A stretch of 41,811 bases of DNA from an uncultured bacterium (GTDB lineage Bacteria > Planctomycetota > UBA8108 > UBA1146), in NCBI GenBank assembly GCA_937876125.1, contig CALEHF010000118.1:1-41811 (forward strand), written 5' to 3'. Made by a program: the position numbers and the translations under genes. The notes under the pieces are model-generated. The model searched no databases. It was not told where the DNA came from and was given only the letters and a program-made list of their open reading frames with translations. Below are positions 28,163 to 36,451 of this stretch, piece after piece (positions within the stretch are counted from its first letter, which is position 1; every line of letters begins with the position of its first letter).

Positions 28163-28975
28163 TCAGCTGGGCGTTTGTTCGCGAACGCGCTGAACGGCGA
28201 TCACGGTGAATCCCAGGCGGATATAGTCGCCGACCCCAAAGCGCGCGCTCGCCGCTCGAAGTCCATTGACCACCGTGCCGTTCATCGAGCTGAGATCCGA
28301 GACCCGATAGCGGTCTCCGTCGCGCTCGATCCGGCAGTGCTGCCGGGACATCTTCCGATCGTGCAGGGTCATTGCGCAGTCGGGAGAGCGCCCGATGAAC
28401 ATCTCCCCCTCGAGGGAGAGAATCAGCTCTTTTCCGATGTCGCGAGGATCTCCGTCCACGACCACCAGACGGATTCCGCTCGACTGCGGAGCCTCCGCCG
28501 CCAGCTGCCGGGCAACGGGCGAGGCGACCTCCTCCTCGGCGAGCTCACGCTTCGGAGCTGCTGCGGTGCGATCGGGAGATTCAACCGGAGGTATGACTGC
28601 GGGCGGGGGCGGCTCGGGAGCCTCGACGCGAGCTGGCTGCTTCTCCCCCTGGCGGGGCTGCGGTTTGTTGAAGGAGAAGAAGAGCTCGATGTTCTTCCCG
28701 ATCCGGATGATCTCGCCCCCTCCGAGAGGGCGTTCACGGGTCGGGATGTCATTCACAAAGCAGTCGTCGTTGCCCTGAGGGTCGCGGAAGATCCAACGAG
28801 ACTCTTCGAGGGTGAGGAAGCCGTGACGCAGCTGGACCTCGGGGGCGTCGAGCCGGATCTGGCACTCCGGGGCACGGCCGATCGAATAGACCGAGTGCCC
28901 CTGGAGAACGAACACACCCCCCTTGTGGGGGCCGTTCAGAATTCGGATGTAGGCCGTCTGCCGGTCCGAAGTCAT
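28163..28975 (-). CDS. Protein with two FHA domains
   Basis: Forkhead-associated domains bind phosphothreonine peptides, usually in Ser/Thr kinase signalling or secretion systems. The 270-residue product has an N-terminal FHA (about 8-95, SIGRAPECQIRLDAPEVQL) and a C-terminal FHA (about 175-262) with the canonical GRSPDC, SRQHCRIERDG and NGTVVNGLR residues. The first lacks the SxxH pair (it has LRHGF), so its phosphopeptide binding is doubtful. The two are joined by a Pro/Glu-rich linker of about 70 residues. ATG 28975 is preceded by GAAGTGAG. No kinase, phosphatase or secretion gene is adjacent, so the partner is unknown. Confidence 0.88.
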   Translation of the reverse strand: MTSDRQTAYIRILNGPHKGGVFVLQGHSVYSIGRAPECQIRLDAPEVQLRHGFLTLEESRWIFRDPQGNDDCFVNDIPTRERPLGGGEIIRIGKNIELFFSFNKPQPRQGEKQPARVEAPEPPPPAVIPPVESPDRTAAAPKRELAEEEVASPVARQLAAEAPQSSGIRLVVVDGDPRDIGKELILSLEGEMFIGRSPDCAMTLHDRKMSRQHCRIERDGDRYRVSDLSSMNGTVVNGLRAASARFGVGDYIRLGFTVIAVQRVREQTPS

Positions 28976-29139
28976 CGCACTCACTTCTCGAAAGGGACCC
29001 TCTCCCCAGGAAGAATAGGATGAAATCGAGGAATGGGCACTTCGCTCCGCTTCTGGCCGGGCCCCGCGACACCTCTCACCGAGAGAACCGCAGCAGGAAG
29101 GGGTAGGAGACGTTTCTGTGGGTGTCCGCTTGAACGACG

Positions 29140-29175
29140 AAAAAACGGCGAGAGCAGTCGTGACCACCCTCGCCG
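29140..29175 (-). terminator. Intrinsic terminator of the cohesin/dockerin gene
   Basis: Read on the minus strand, CGGCGAG (29175-29169) pairs with CTCGCCG (29152-29146) and is followed by six T. It lies 46 bases after the stop of the gene at 29221-30510. Confidence 0.75.
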
Positions 29176-29220
29176 CTCAGTTTAAATACCCTCTGGGTGA
29201 GGCTTCTAGAGATCAGGAGT

Positions 29221-30510
29221 TCAATTGTCACAAGTCAGGGTATCGGGGGTCGGATCTGGCCCAGGATCGGGGAACGGCGGCGGAGGCGGCGGTCCCTGTG
29301 TGAACAAGTAGTTCGCAACCCACACTCCGTCGGCAATATCGACCCCGCCGTCGTCGTTCGCATCGAGGGCGACCATGCAGGTGATCGGCGGGCACTCGGG
29401 ACACTGGTTGGTCACGTAGAACACGCTTTGAATCACGTCCGCAAGGTCGAGGTCGAGACTCCCATCGGCGTCACCGCGCAGGAAGATCGCAATGCCCCGA
29501 ATCGGGAGGAACGTGTCCACCGTCACGGGCAGGACCGAGCTCCCCGCAATCACGAGAAGGTTCTCGATCGGCGGGGTGCCGATGTTGTCGGTAAACCGGA
29601 TCGGAGTCGCAACATTGCTCGTGACCGTTTCGGAGACTTCGAATCGCAGCTTTGCGAACGGGAGCGCCAGCCCCGAGGCGGGGATCATTTGCGAGTTATA
29701 GGGAGGAATGACGTCGAGGAGCACTCCGAGAATCGCCTGGCCGGGAACCACATTGATGATCTCCTCGACGAACTCGGCCCCCGTGACATCGGTGATCGTG
29801 TCCTCGATCCCGAAGCTCGTACAGTTGAGGATCGCGGGGTCGTAGGTGATCGCCAGCGAGAACCCTTGGACATTGACGGAGTTGTTCACGACGACGTCGA
29901 CGAGGTGGTCCAGCTCCCCCGCGAAGGCAGGCAGAGTGTCGAAGGAGAAGTGGTTCGAGGAGAATCCAGTGATCGTTCCCGCGGTCGTCTGCGGGGTGAG
30001 AGCGACTGAGCTCGAGTGCACCGTGTTGGTCGCGGGGGGCGTTCCCACCCCATCGACGAACTCCAGGAGGACGGTGGAGGCAGCCAAGAAGTCTTCGTCG
30101 ATATCGCAAATCACCGTGGCGAGGAGCTGATCGTCCCCCGGCGAGAGGAACGTAGTGAAGGGAACGCTCGAGTCGAGAGTCCACAGGATCGACGCGGCTT
30201 GACCATCGGGATCGATCTGGATCGATGAGAACTCGAGATCGAGACCTTCGAGCACTCCCCCGTTGAGAATGACCTCTGCGATGAGGACGGTGGAGCTCGA
30301 TGGCGCGAGGCCGATCTCAATCCCTTCGACTGAGCCGACGTGAGACAGCCTGAGTTCGAAGGGCACGCCGGTCTGACCCGGGTACACCTCGGATGAAGAG
30401 AGTTCGAGTAACGGAGCTTGGGCCGGAACGGGCGGACTGAATCCGCAGATCGCTCCGAGCAGGATGCCGACTCCGAGGATGGAGCGCATCCGTAGCTTGA
30501 GCCGGCTCAT
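29221..30510 (-). CDS. Secreted protein with two cohesin-like modules and a dockerin-like tail
   Basis: The 429-residue product starts MSRLKLRMRSILG and has a signal peptide ending PVPAQA|P. Two beta-sandwich modules follow, at about 36-185 (HVGSVEGIEIGLAPSS) and 187-335 (NVQGFSLAITYDPAILNC), then a dockerin-like module from about 342 with RGDADGSLDLDLADVIQS and DANDDGGVDIADGVWVA. Organisation matches the cluster at 13878-18088 though sequence is diverged, so it is a dispersed family member. ATG 30510 has CGGAGGT six bases upstream; the longer open frame has no family sense. The CxxC insert (CPECPPITC) in the dockerin-like spacer could form a disulfide after export. Confidence 0.8.
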   Translation of the reverse strand: MSRLKLRMRSILGVGILLGAICGFSPPVPAQAPLLELSSSEVYPGQTGVPFELRLSHVGSVEGIEIGLAPSSSTVLIAEVILNGGVLEGLDLEFSSIQIDPDGQAASILWTLDSSVPFTTFLSPGDDQLLATVICDIDEDFLAASTVLLEFVDGVGTPPATNTVHSSSVALTPQTTAGTITGFSSNHFSFDTLPAFAGELDHLVDVVVNNSVNVQGFSLAITYDPAILNCTSFGIEDTITDVTGAEFVEEIINVVPGQAILGVLLDVIPPYNSQMIPASGLALPFAKLRFEVSETVTSNVATPIRFTDNIGTPPIENLLVIAGSSVLPVTVDTFLPIRGIAIFLRGDADGSLDLDLADVIQSVFYVTNQCPECPPITCMVALDANDDGGVDIADGVWVANYLFTQGPPPPPPFPDPGPDPTPDTLTCDN

Positions 30511-30643
30511 CCGGGACCTCCGGTCTGAGGCGAGGCACTGGGCATCGTGAGATAGGGCCAGAAGAAGACCCGAGGACCCTAGGTTCGCAGCGAGGATGGA
30601 TCCGCTGCGGCCGCGCTCGCCCCCTTGCGAGCAACGCCCAGGC

Positions 30644-30672
30644 TCTAGACACTTTGTTAATTCTAACGTCAA
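30644..30672 (-). promoter_or_regulatory. Candidate promoter for the cohesin/dockerin gene
   Basis: On the minus strand TTGACG (30672-30667) is followed after 17 bases by TCTAGA (30649-30644). A TAGAAT also lies at 30665-30660. The AT-rich patch is exceptional for the area, but the -10 match is poor, so I hold this loosely. Confidence 0.3.
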
Positions 30673-30831
30673 TACACGAGGCGCCTAGCCCGCACGGCGA
30701 GAACTGGGCCAATCGCTCAGGAATACTGTCTCGAATCGCCGTGGAGGTCAAGGGAGTCTACAGATCCCGGCCGGATCCATGGAGTCCCGAACAACGTGGA
30801 TAACCCGTGGGAACACTGTCGAGCCCAGGGC

Positions 30832-30875
30832 AAGAGATCCAGGGAAGAGATCCAGGGAAGAGATCCAGGGAAGAG
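30832..30875. repeat. 13-bp tandem repeat, 3.4 copies
   Basis: AAGAGATCCAGGG repeats exactly at 30832, 30845 and 30858, with a partial AAGAG following. Confidence 0.9.
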
Positions 30876-31056
30876 GCTCGATGAGCGGGAGGGGCTAGGG
30901 CTAGTGTCCTGAGTTAGAAGTTCGCGTGCAAAGTGGCGTGAACTCGGCGTCGGTCACAAGGCGCGACGACGCCGTCGTGTTCATGAGACAGTTCGAGGAG
31001 GAGCAACGCAGTGAACGGCGTCGAGGGCGCGCTCGTTTGTGCGCGAACTTCTGACT

Positions 31057-31086
31057 CCGGGCACTAGGAGGCCGGGCACTAGGAGG
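31057..31086. repeat. 15-bp direct repeat, two exact copies
   Basis: CCGGGCACTAGGAGG occurs at 31057-31071 and again at 31072-31086. Confidence 0.85.
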
Positions 31087-31145
31087 CAGGGGGCAATTGT
31101 GGAACGTGGGTGCCAGCTCTCCCACGGGGGACGAGAGGTCCGGAC

Positions 31146-31176
31146 AAAAAAATAGATCCGCGCAATTGCGCGGATC
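31146..31176 (-). terminator. Strong intrinsic terminator on the minus strand
   Basis: The 22-base perfect palindrome at 31155-31176 (GATCCGCGCAA and complement) is followed on the minus strand by TATTTTTTT. The nearest protein gene upstream on that strand is the response regulator ending near 31848, about 700 bases away, so this may end a separate untranslated transcript. Confidence 0.8.
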
Positions 31177-31299
31177 CTAGGCGACTCAAGAACGGCTGTA
31201 GATGACTTGTGATGAAAGAAAGGGGGAATTCTCCCCGACGCTCGATGAAAGCCCGCCACTAGATCGAGCGACCGGATTGTATTCCCCCCCAAGGTCAAA

Positions 31300-31367
31300 A
31301 GAGTAAATGCACGCTACGTGCGTGCCCAGGGATAAGCACCCCGCGGACCAGAAGGTGCATTTACTCT
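31300..31367. repeat. 13-bp perfect inverted repeat
   Basis: AGAGTAAATGCAC (31300-31312) and GTGCATTTACTCT (31355-31367) flank 42 bases that contain a further small stem (GCACG/CGTGC). The arms are AT-rich compared with their surroundings. Confidence 0.85.
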
Positions 31368-31376
31368 CAAATGACT

Positions 31377-31437
31377 ATTGGGGAAGCACTTAGGCCTGAT
31401 GGGAGCCACGCCCTCGCGAGGGCGGCTTCGCCCCAAT
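31377..31437. repeat. Nested hairpin
   Basis: ATTGGGGAAGC (31377-31387) pairs with GCTTCGCCCCAAT (31425-31437) with a two-base bulge. A 16-base perfect palindrome, CGCCCTCG and complement, sits at 31409-31424 next to the right arm. Confidence 0.75.
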
Positions 31438-31595
31438 ACAGGGCATCCAAATCGGCAGTGGAGCCCCTAAACTGACTCGAGCAGGTAGCTTAAGCTGCTA
31501 GCACTACTTTGACAGCCGACGCCCCAAAACAGTGCGCACCATCCCCTATGTTCGAGTTTGGCCGGGGGTGCTGGGCGACGGAAGCTCGGCTTCTC

Positions 31596-31626
31596 GGTCG
31601 GAATGAGTTTTCCGACAGCCCCCTAG
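31596..31626. repeat. Dispersed palindromic repeat, copy 2 (inverted)
   Basis: These 31 bases are the reverse complement of 18085-18115 with a single difference. The core GTCGGAA/TTCCGAC is itself a 7-bp hairpin. In the sequence seen, the copies are 13.5 kb apart and in opposite orientation. Confidence 0.8.
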
Positions 31627-31678
31627 CCCTGGAATAAGCGCTGATCACGGCTACGGCTTGCCGATTCGCCGCAAGACC

Positions 31679-31739
31679 GGCAGTCTCGGGTGAAGTGCTG
31701 TGGTTTCAAGTTTACGTCGTCACTTCACCCGAGACTGCC
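31679..31739. repeat. 19-bp perfect inverted repeat
   Basis: GGCAGTCTCGGGTGAAGTG (31679-31697) and its exact complement (31721-31739) enclose 23 bases. It lies about 110 bases after the restored end of the response regulator and could end that transcript, but no T-run follows on either strand. Confidence 0.85.
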
Positions 31740-31847
31740 TCATCGTCGCACCATCGGCGAGGACCTCCTCAGGTCGATCACCTTGGTGCTCCTCGTCTTG
31801 CGACGAATCGCCGGCGCCTCGCTCGCAATCATCCGCTGATTCCAGGC

Positions 31848-31991
31848 CTAGCCCCGGTCGCCAGAAACTTCGATGCCATACTTCTCGATGAGACGCGCCA
31901 GGCGGTTCCGGTGGATCCCCAGGAGCTGAGCTGCCTGAGTTCGGATTCCCCCGACCAACTTCAGTGCCTCGACGATATGGTCGCGGATCAT
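31848..31991 (-). pseudogene. Out-of-frame Fis-type DNA-binding domain of the adjacent response regulator
   Basis: Minus-strand codons from 31991 to 31848 read MIRDHIVEALKLVGGIRTQA, AQLLGIHRNRLARLIEKYGI and EVSGDRG, then TAG. This is a typical Fis-family helix-turn-helix as found at the C-terminus of NtrC-type regulators. It is one frame away from the regulator that precedes it. The frame change falls at a nine-base C run (32019-32027; G on the coding strand). One more G would join the two into a 481-residue protein of normal architecture. Confidence 0.8.
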
Positions 31992-33292
31992 GATCTCGAG
32001 CGGAGCGAATCCCTCTCGCCCCCCCCCGCCGGACTGAACGACGCCCCTGGCCGGGCGAGTGCCGAGACCCCGTTAGACACCTCAGGGGGGAGATCCTCGG
32101 GGTCTATCCGATCGGAGCGCCGCCCGAGGGCATAGGCGCGCTCGATCACGTTCCTCAACTCGCGAACGTTCCCAGGCCACGAGTACGAGAGGAAGATTTC
32201 GAGAGACTCGTTCGAGAGTTCCCGGGGGGGCACCTCGTAACTCTTCGCCACCGACTCGAGGAAGTGGGCAGAGAGGAGTTGGATGTCTCCCCGCCGGTCG
32301 CGCAAGGGGGGCACCTGGATCCCGACGACATGGATCCGATAGTACAGGTCGTCGCGAAACTCCGATCGTCGCACCCACTCGAGGATCGGGCGGTTGGTTG
32401 CCGTAATGATCCGGGCGTGGATCGGGATCGCTTCGGTCGACCCGAGGGGGGTGACCTCACGTTGCTGCAGGGCTCGCAGAAGCTTCACCTGAAGGTCGAT
32501 CTCGAGCTCGGTGATCTCATCGAGAAAGAGACTGCCGTGGCGCGCGGCCACGAACACCCCGTCCTGATCCTGAGTGGCACCCGTGAAGGCACCTTGGCGA
32601 TGCCCGAAAAGCTGACTCTCGAGCAGAGTGCGCGAGAACGCACCGCAGTTCACCGCCATGAACGGATGCGACTCGACTGAGAACTTCCCTTCCCCGGCCC
32701 TTTCGCGGAGAAACTCTACCCGACGGTCGTGGACCGCTTTCGCGATCAGCTCTTTCCCCGTGCCCGGCTCCCCCTCGATGAGGACCGGCGACGGCGCGAC
32801 CGCGATCCGCTCTATGACTTCGAAGATGGCGCGCATCTTCGGATCTCGCCCCAAAATCCCGTGATACCCCTTGTCGCGGTCGAGCATGGCGCGCAGCAGA
32901 CGGCCTTCCTCGCGCACCGCCTTGTCCTCGAGGCGACGAGTGATCCGAATAATGAGTTCCTGGGGATCGATCGGCTTGAGCAGGTAGTCCGCTGCGCCGA
33001 GGCGCATCATTTCCACTGCGGTCGTCACCGCGCCGTGCCCCGTAAGCACCACCACCGGGGTGTCTGGCCACTTCTCGACCAAGGTCCTCACCAACTCGTG
33101 GCCGTGGATACCCGGCATCTGGAGGTCCGTGATCACGAGCTCGAACTGCTCATCGGCAAGACGCATGAGCGCTTCGTCCCCCGAGGTTGCGCCGACCACC
33201 CGATAGCCATTTCGGCCGAGAACCAATTCGAGCCCCGCCAAGACTTCGGGCTCGTCGTCCACCATCAGGATTCGTGAGGATCCGGTGATCAT
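31988..33292 (-). CDS. Sigma-54-dependent response regulator (NtrC family), frameshifted before the HTH
   Basis: The readable 434 residues hold an N-terminal receiver domain (RILMVDDEPEVLAGLELVL, phosphoacceptor Asp in LVITDLQMPG, Lys in YLLKPID) and a complete AAA+ domain: Walker A GEPGTGKELIAKA, the sigma-54-contacting loop GAFTGA, Walker B GSLFLDEITELE, and the sensor block YSWPGNVRELRNVIERA. It should be a phosphorylation-controlled activator of RNA polymerase-sigma-54. The natural Fis-type DNA-binding domain follows out of frame (31848-31991), so the protein as written ends in ERDSLRSRS and would lack it. ATG 33292 overlaps the sensor stop by four bases (ATGA), so the pair is co-translated. 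The long open frame upstream belongs to no family. Confidence 0.9.
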   Translation of the reverse strand: MITGSSRILMVDDEPEVLAGLELVLGRNGYRVVGATSGDEALMRLADEQFELVITDLQMPGIHGHELVRTLVEKWPDTPVVVLTGHGAVTTAVEMMRLGAADYLLKPIDPQELIIRITRRLEDKAVREEGRLLRAMLDRDKGYHGILGRDPKMRAIFEVIERIAVAPSPVLIEGEPGTGKELIAKAVHDRRVEFLRERAGEGKFSVESHPFMAVNCGAFSRTLLESQLFGHRQGAFTGATQDQDGVFVAARHGSLFLDEITELEIDLQVKLLRALQQREVTPLGSTEAIPIHARIITATNRPILEWVRRSEFRDDLYYRIHVVGIQVPPLRDRRGDIQLLSAHFLESVAKSYEVPPRELSNESLEIFLSYSWPGNVRELRNVIERAYALGRRSDRIDPEDLPPEVSNGVSALARPGASFSPAGGGERDSLRSRS

Positions 33293-34332
33293 GGCTCCTC
33301 GCTTCTCGCCCGGGGAATCGAGATCCGACACGGCTCGTCGGGAGCGAGTGGGACCATCGCGTTGAGTCTCTCGCGAAGTAGCAGAGGCCCTTCTGGCCCT
33401 CCCCCATCGAGGGAGACACCGAATTCCACAGTGTCCGCGTCGACCGGCCTCCCTGAGACCGAGAGGCGCTGCCCTCGAGAGAGGAGAGGGAGTGCGGCGA
33501 CGGCAACCGCCGAGAGAGCCCGGCCGGCGTGGAGTCCCTCGACCAGGGTCGAGCCGACTCGGGCAGAATCCAGGTGTACCGAAGCGTGGCGGCGGCGCAT
33601 CCTCGGCTCGATGAGCGTCTCGAACCATCGGAAGCAGTCGCCGACGGTGGACATCTCCTGCTCTGGAACGGGGAAGGCGAGCGCGGTGAATGCCTCGAGA
33701 AGTGCGATGGAGCGCGAAATTCCGCAGGATGCGAGCTCAACGCACGCGGCGTGTCCTTTCGGATCGGGGGGGCCGCCTCCCGGGAGACCGCTGCCGGGGA
33801 GTGGACTTGCTGGCTCGGAGAGGCCGTAGAGAGAGGTTACGACCGCGGTCTGGTGATTGCGCAACTGATGCGCGACGGCACGACCCCAAGTTTCCGCCGG
33901 ATCGGGGGGGACGCGGCGTCGTTGCCCCCAGAGGAGCCTTTGCCCCTCTCCTCGCCGGGTCATGAACGGCTCAGTGAACCAGTCCCCGAGAGAACCCCCA
34001 GTGTCACCTCGGGCAGTGTCACCTCGGGCAGTGTCACCTCGGGCAGTGTCACCTCGGGCAGTGCCACCCCGCGCAACCGCCAGAGCCGCGCGCCCGCAAA
34101 TTCGGGCCTCTTCAGATCCCAATTCTTCTTCAGAATCAGAGAAATCCTTAGCCCCTGAGAAGAGAGACTCGAGATCGGGAGGAAGGTCGGAGTGCGTCCA
34201 ACCGAGCCGAGCGAGAAGAGCTGGATCCGCCCCGAGGACTTCGAGTTTCGGCCCCAGAATGAGCTCGAAAAAATCCGACCTCGACCCTCGATCGCCCGCT
34301 TCCCGGCCACCCAGCTCACGGCTCCGAACCAT
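33289..34332 (-). CDS. Degenerate sensor-kinase-like partner of the sigma-54 regulator
   Basis: Position, four-base overlap and orientation say this is the sensor of the adjacent response regulator. The 347-residue product begins MVRSRELGGREAGDRGS, then a PAS-like region (about 20-60, LGPKLEVLGADPALLARLGW). A histidine-containing helix, AVAHQLRNHQTAVVTSLYGL, resembles an H-box. The expected ATP-binding N, G1 and G2 boxes are not recognisable: the region with LHAGRALSAVAVAALPLL has no Asn and the end has only DGGGPEGPLL. It may be a pseudokinase, a phosphotransfer protein, or a diverged kinase. No membrane segment is seen. A five-residue ARGDT repeat interrupts the middle. ATG 34332 follows CAGGAG. 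Confidence 0.7.
   Translation of the reverse strand: MVRSRELGGREAGDRGSRSDFFELILGPKLEVLGADPALLARLGWTHSDLPPDLESLFSGAKDFSDSEEELGSEEARICGRAALAVARGGTARGDTARGDTARGDTARGDTGGSLGDWFTEPFMTRRGEGQRLLWGQRRRVPPDPAETWGRAVAHQLRNHQTAVVTSLYGLSEPASPLPGSGLPGGGPPDPKGHAACVELASCGISRSIALLEAFTALAFPVPEQEMSTVGDCFRWFETLIEPRMRRRHASVHLDSARVGSTLVEGLHAGRALSAVAVAALPLLSRGQRLSVSGRPVDADTVEFGVSLDGGGPEGPLLLRERLNAMVPLAPDEPCRISIPRARSEEP
34000..34074. repeat. 15-bp in-frame tandem repeat inside the sensor gene
   Basis: AGTGTCACCTCGGGC is repeated exactly at 34000, 34015, 34030 and 34045, with a fifth diverged copy at 34060. On the coding strand it encodes four copies of a GDTAR-type pentapeptide, so copy-number change would keep the frame. 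Exact identity suggests recent expansion. Confidence 0.92.
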
Positions 34333-34476
34333 GTGCGCACCACTCCTGTCCTGACATCTGATCTGTAGAGGATCACCGAAGGGGGTAGAAAAGCAAGTCG
34401 GCGGTAAACAACCGGGCCGGTGACAAGCCGCTGTGCCGCCCATTCGAGCCCGTCTCACCAGGGAGTCTTGGACACG

Positions 34477-34502
34477 AAAAAACCCTCGCCGCGAGGCGAG
34501 GG
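34477..34502 (-). terminator. Minus-strand intrinsic terminator with no protein gene upstream
   Basis: On the minus strand CCCTCGCC, a TCGC loop and GGCGAGGG are followed by six T. The only sequence upstream on that strand before purF is the hairpin pair at 34511-34709, so it may end a small RNA. Confidence 0.7.
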
Positions 34503-34510
34503 GCAAAGAA

Positions 34511-34556
34511 ACAGGTAGCCGGGGGCATCCACACCACGGTTTACCCGGCTACCTGT
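34511..34556. repeat. 13-bp perfect hairpin, member A of a related pair
   Basis: ACAGGTAGCCGGG (34511-34523) pairs exactly with CCCGGCTACCTGT (34544-34556) around a 20-base loop containing CACACCA-like sequence. Its stem resembles that of 34649-34709. Confidence 0.85.
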
Positions 34557-34648
34557 CGAATTTTAGAGGAGGGTGCGTGACGAGGTGCTCATTCTATGAA
34601 GTAGCGTCCCAGTCGTCGAACGCTCCCTCCGGATGGCAAGGTTCAAAA

Positions 34649-34709
34649 TCAGGCAGCCGGCCTTTTCCTCTTCCAGCACACCAAAACTAACGACACTCCG
34701 GCTGCCTGA
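34649..34709. repeat. 12-bp perfect hairpin, member B of a related pair
   Basis: TCAGGCAGCCGG (34649-34660) pairs exactly with CCGGCTGCCTGA (34698-34709). CAGG(T/C)AGCCGG is shared with the hairpin at 34511, and both loops contain a short CACACCA-type element, so the two look like copies with compensatory stem change. Confidence 0.85.
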
Positions 34710-34987
34710 ACTCAATTTCCGGTAGTTGCGCGGGGCCGCTCACGGCCTTCATGGAATCGTCCCATCTGTCGCGAATTCCGACCACCGTCAAAGTTTGTCA
34801 CCAAGCCCGCGGGTGGCTACGATGCGCACGCCTCGGGGCTCTTTCCCGGCAACGCGTGCGCGGCTTGCACGCAGGCCCGAGCAGACTGCTGCTCGAGGTA
34901 CTCCCGATCGATCACTGCTCCCTATGGCGGTTCCAGTCAGGACCGTGACACGGGGGGTCCCCTCCACTTCGGAACGAGGCGAATCGA

Positions 34988-36451
<1,464 letters not shown>

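Larger units (their letters stand above)
30511..31847. other. Gene-poor island rich in direct and inverted repeats
   Basis: No protein gene is supported in these 1.3 kb. The open frame on the minus strand at 30981-31298 runs through a terminator and has no family signal. The island contains two short tandem arrays, a minus-strand terminator, at least five strong hairpins and one copy of a dispersed palindrome, all listed separately. Also present are an 8-bp stem CGCTCGAT/ATCGAGCG at 31239-31270 and a GGGGA/TCCCC stem at 31223-31236. A structured RNA or a decayed mobile element are the two readings I would consider. Confidence 0.5.
34333..34987. other. Leader between divergent sensor gene and purF, with paired hairpins
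   Basis: These 655 bases hold no supported protein gene. They carry a minus-strand terminator-like hairpin (34477-34502) and two related hairpins (34511-34556 and 34649-34709). Nearer purF is a 7-bp stem, GCGCACG/CGTGCGC, at about 34826-34861. I looked for the conserved parts of ZTP, purine and other riboswitches upstream of purF and did not find them. Confidence 0.5.

Noticed and set aside
31220..31620. A complete tmRNA gene on the minus strand
   Set aside because: A tag-end-like segment is present but I find no T-arm (GGTTCGAxTCC-type), no CCA-end and no clear 5' TCGAC element, so I keep it as a finding and not as a feature.
34000..34074. A CRISPR array
   Set aside because: Units of 15 bp are directly abutting, without spacers, and lie in frame inside a gene; the 17-bp array at 28058 is rejected for the same reason.
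34710..34987. A ZTP or purine riboswitch in front of purF
   Set aside because: The conserved core sequences of these classes are not found; the hairpins present do not match them.
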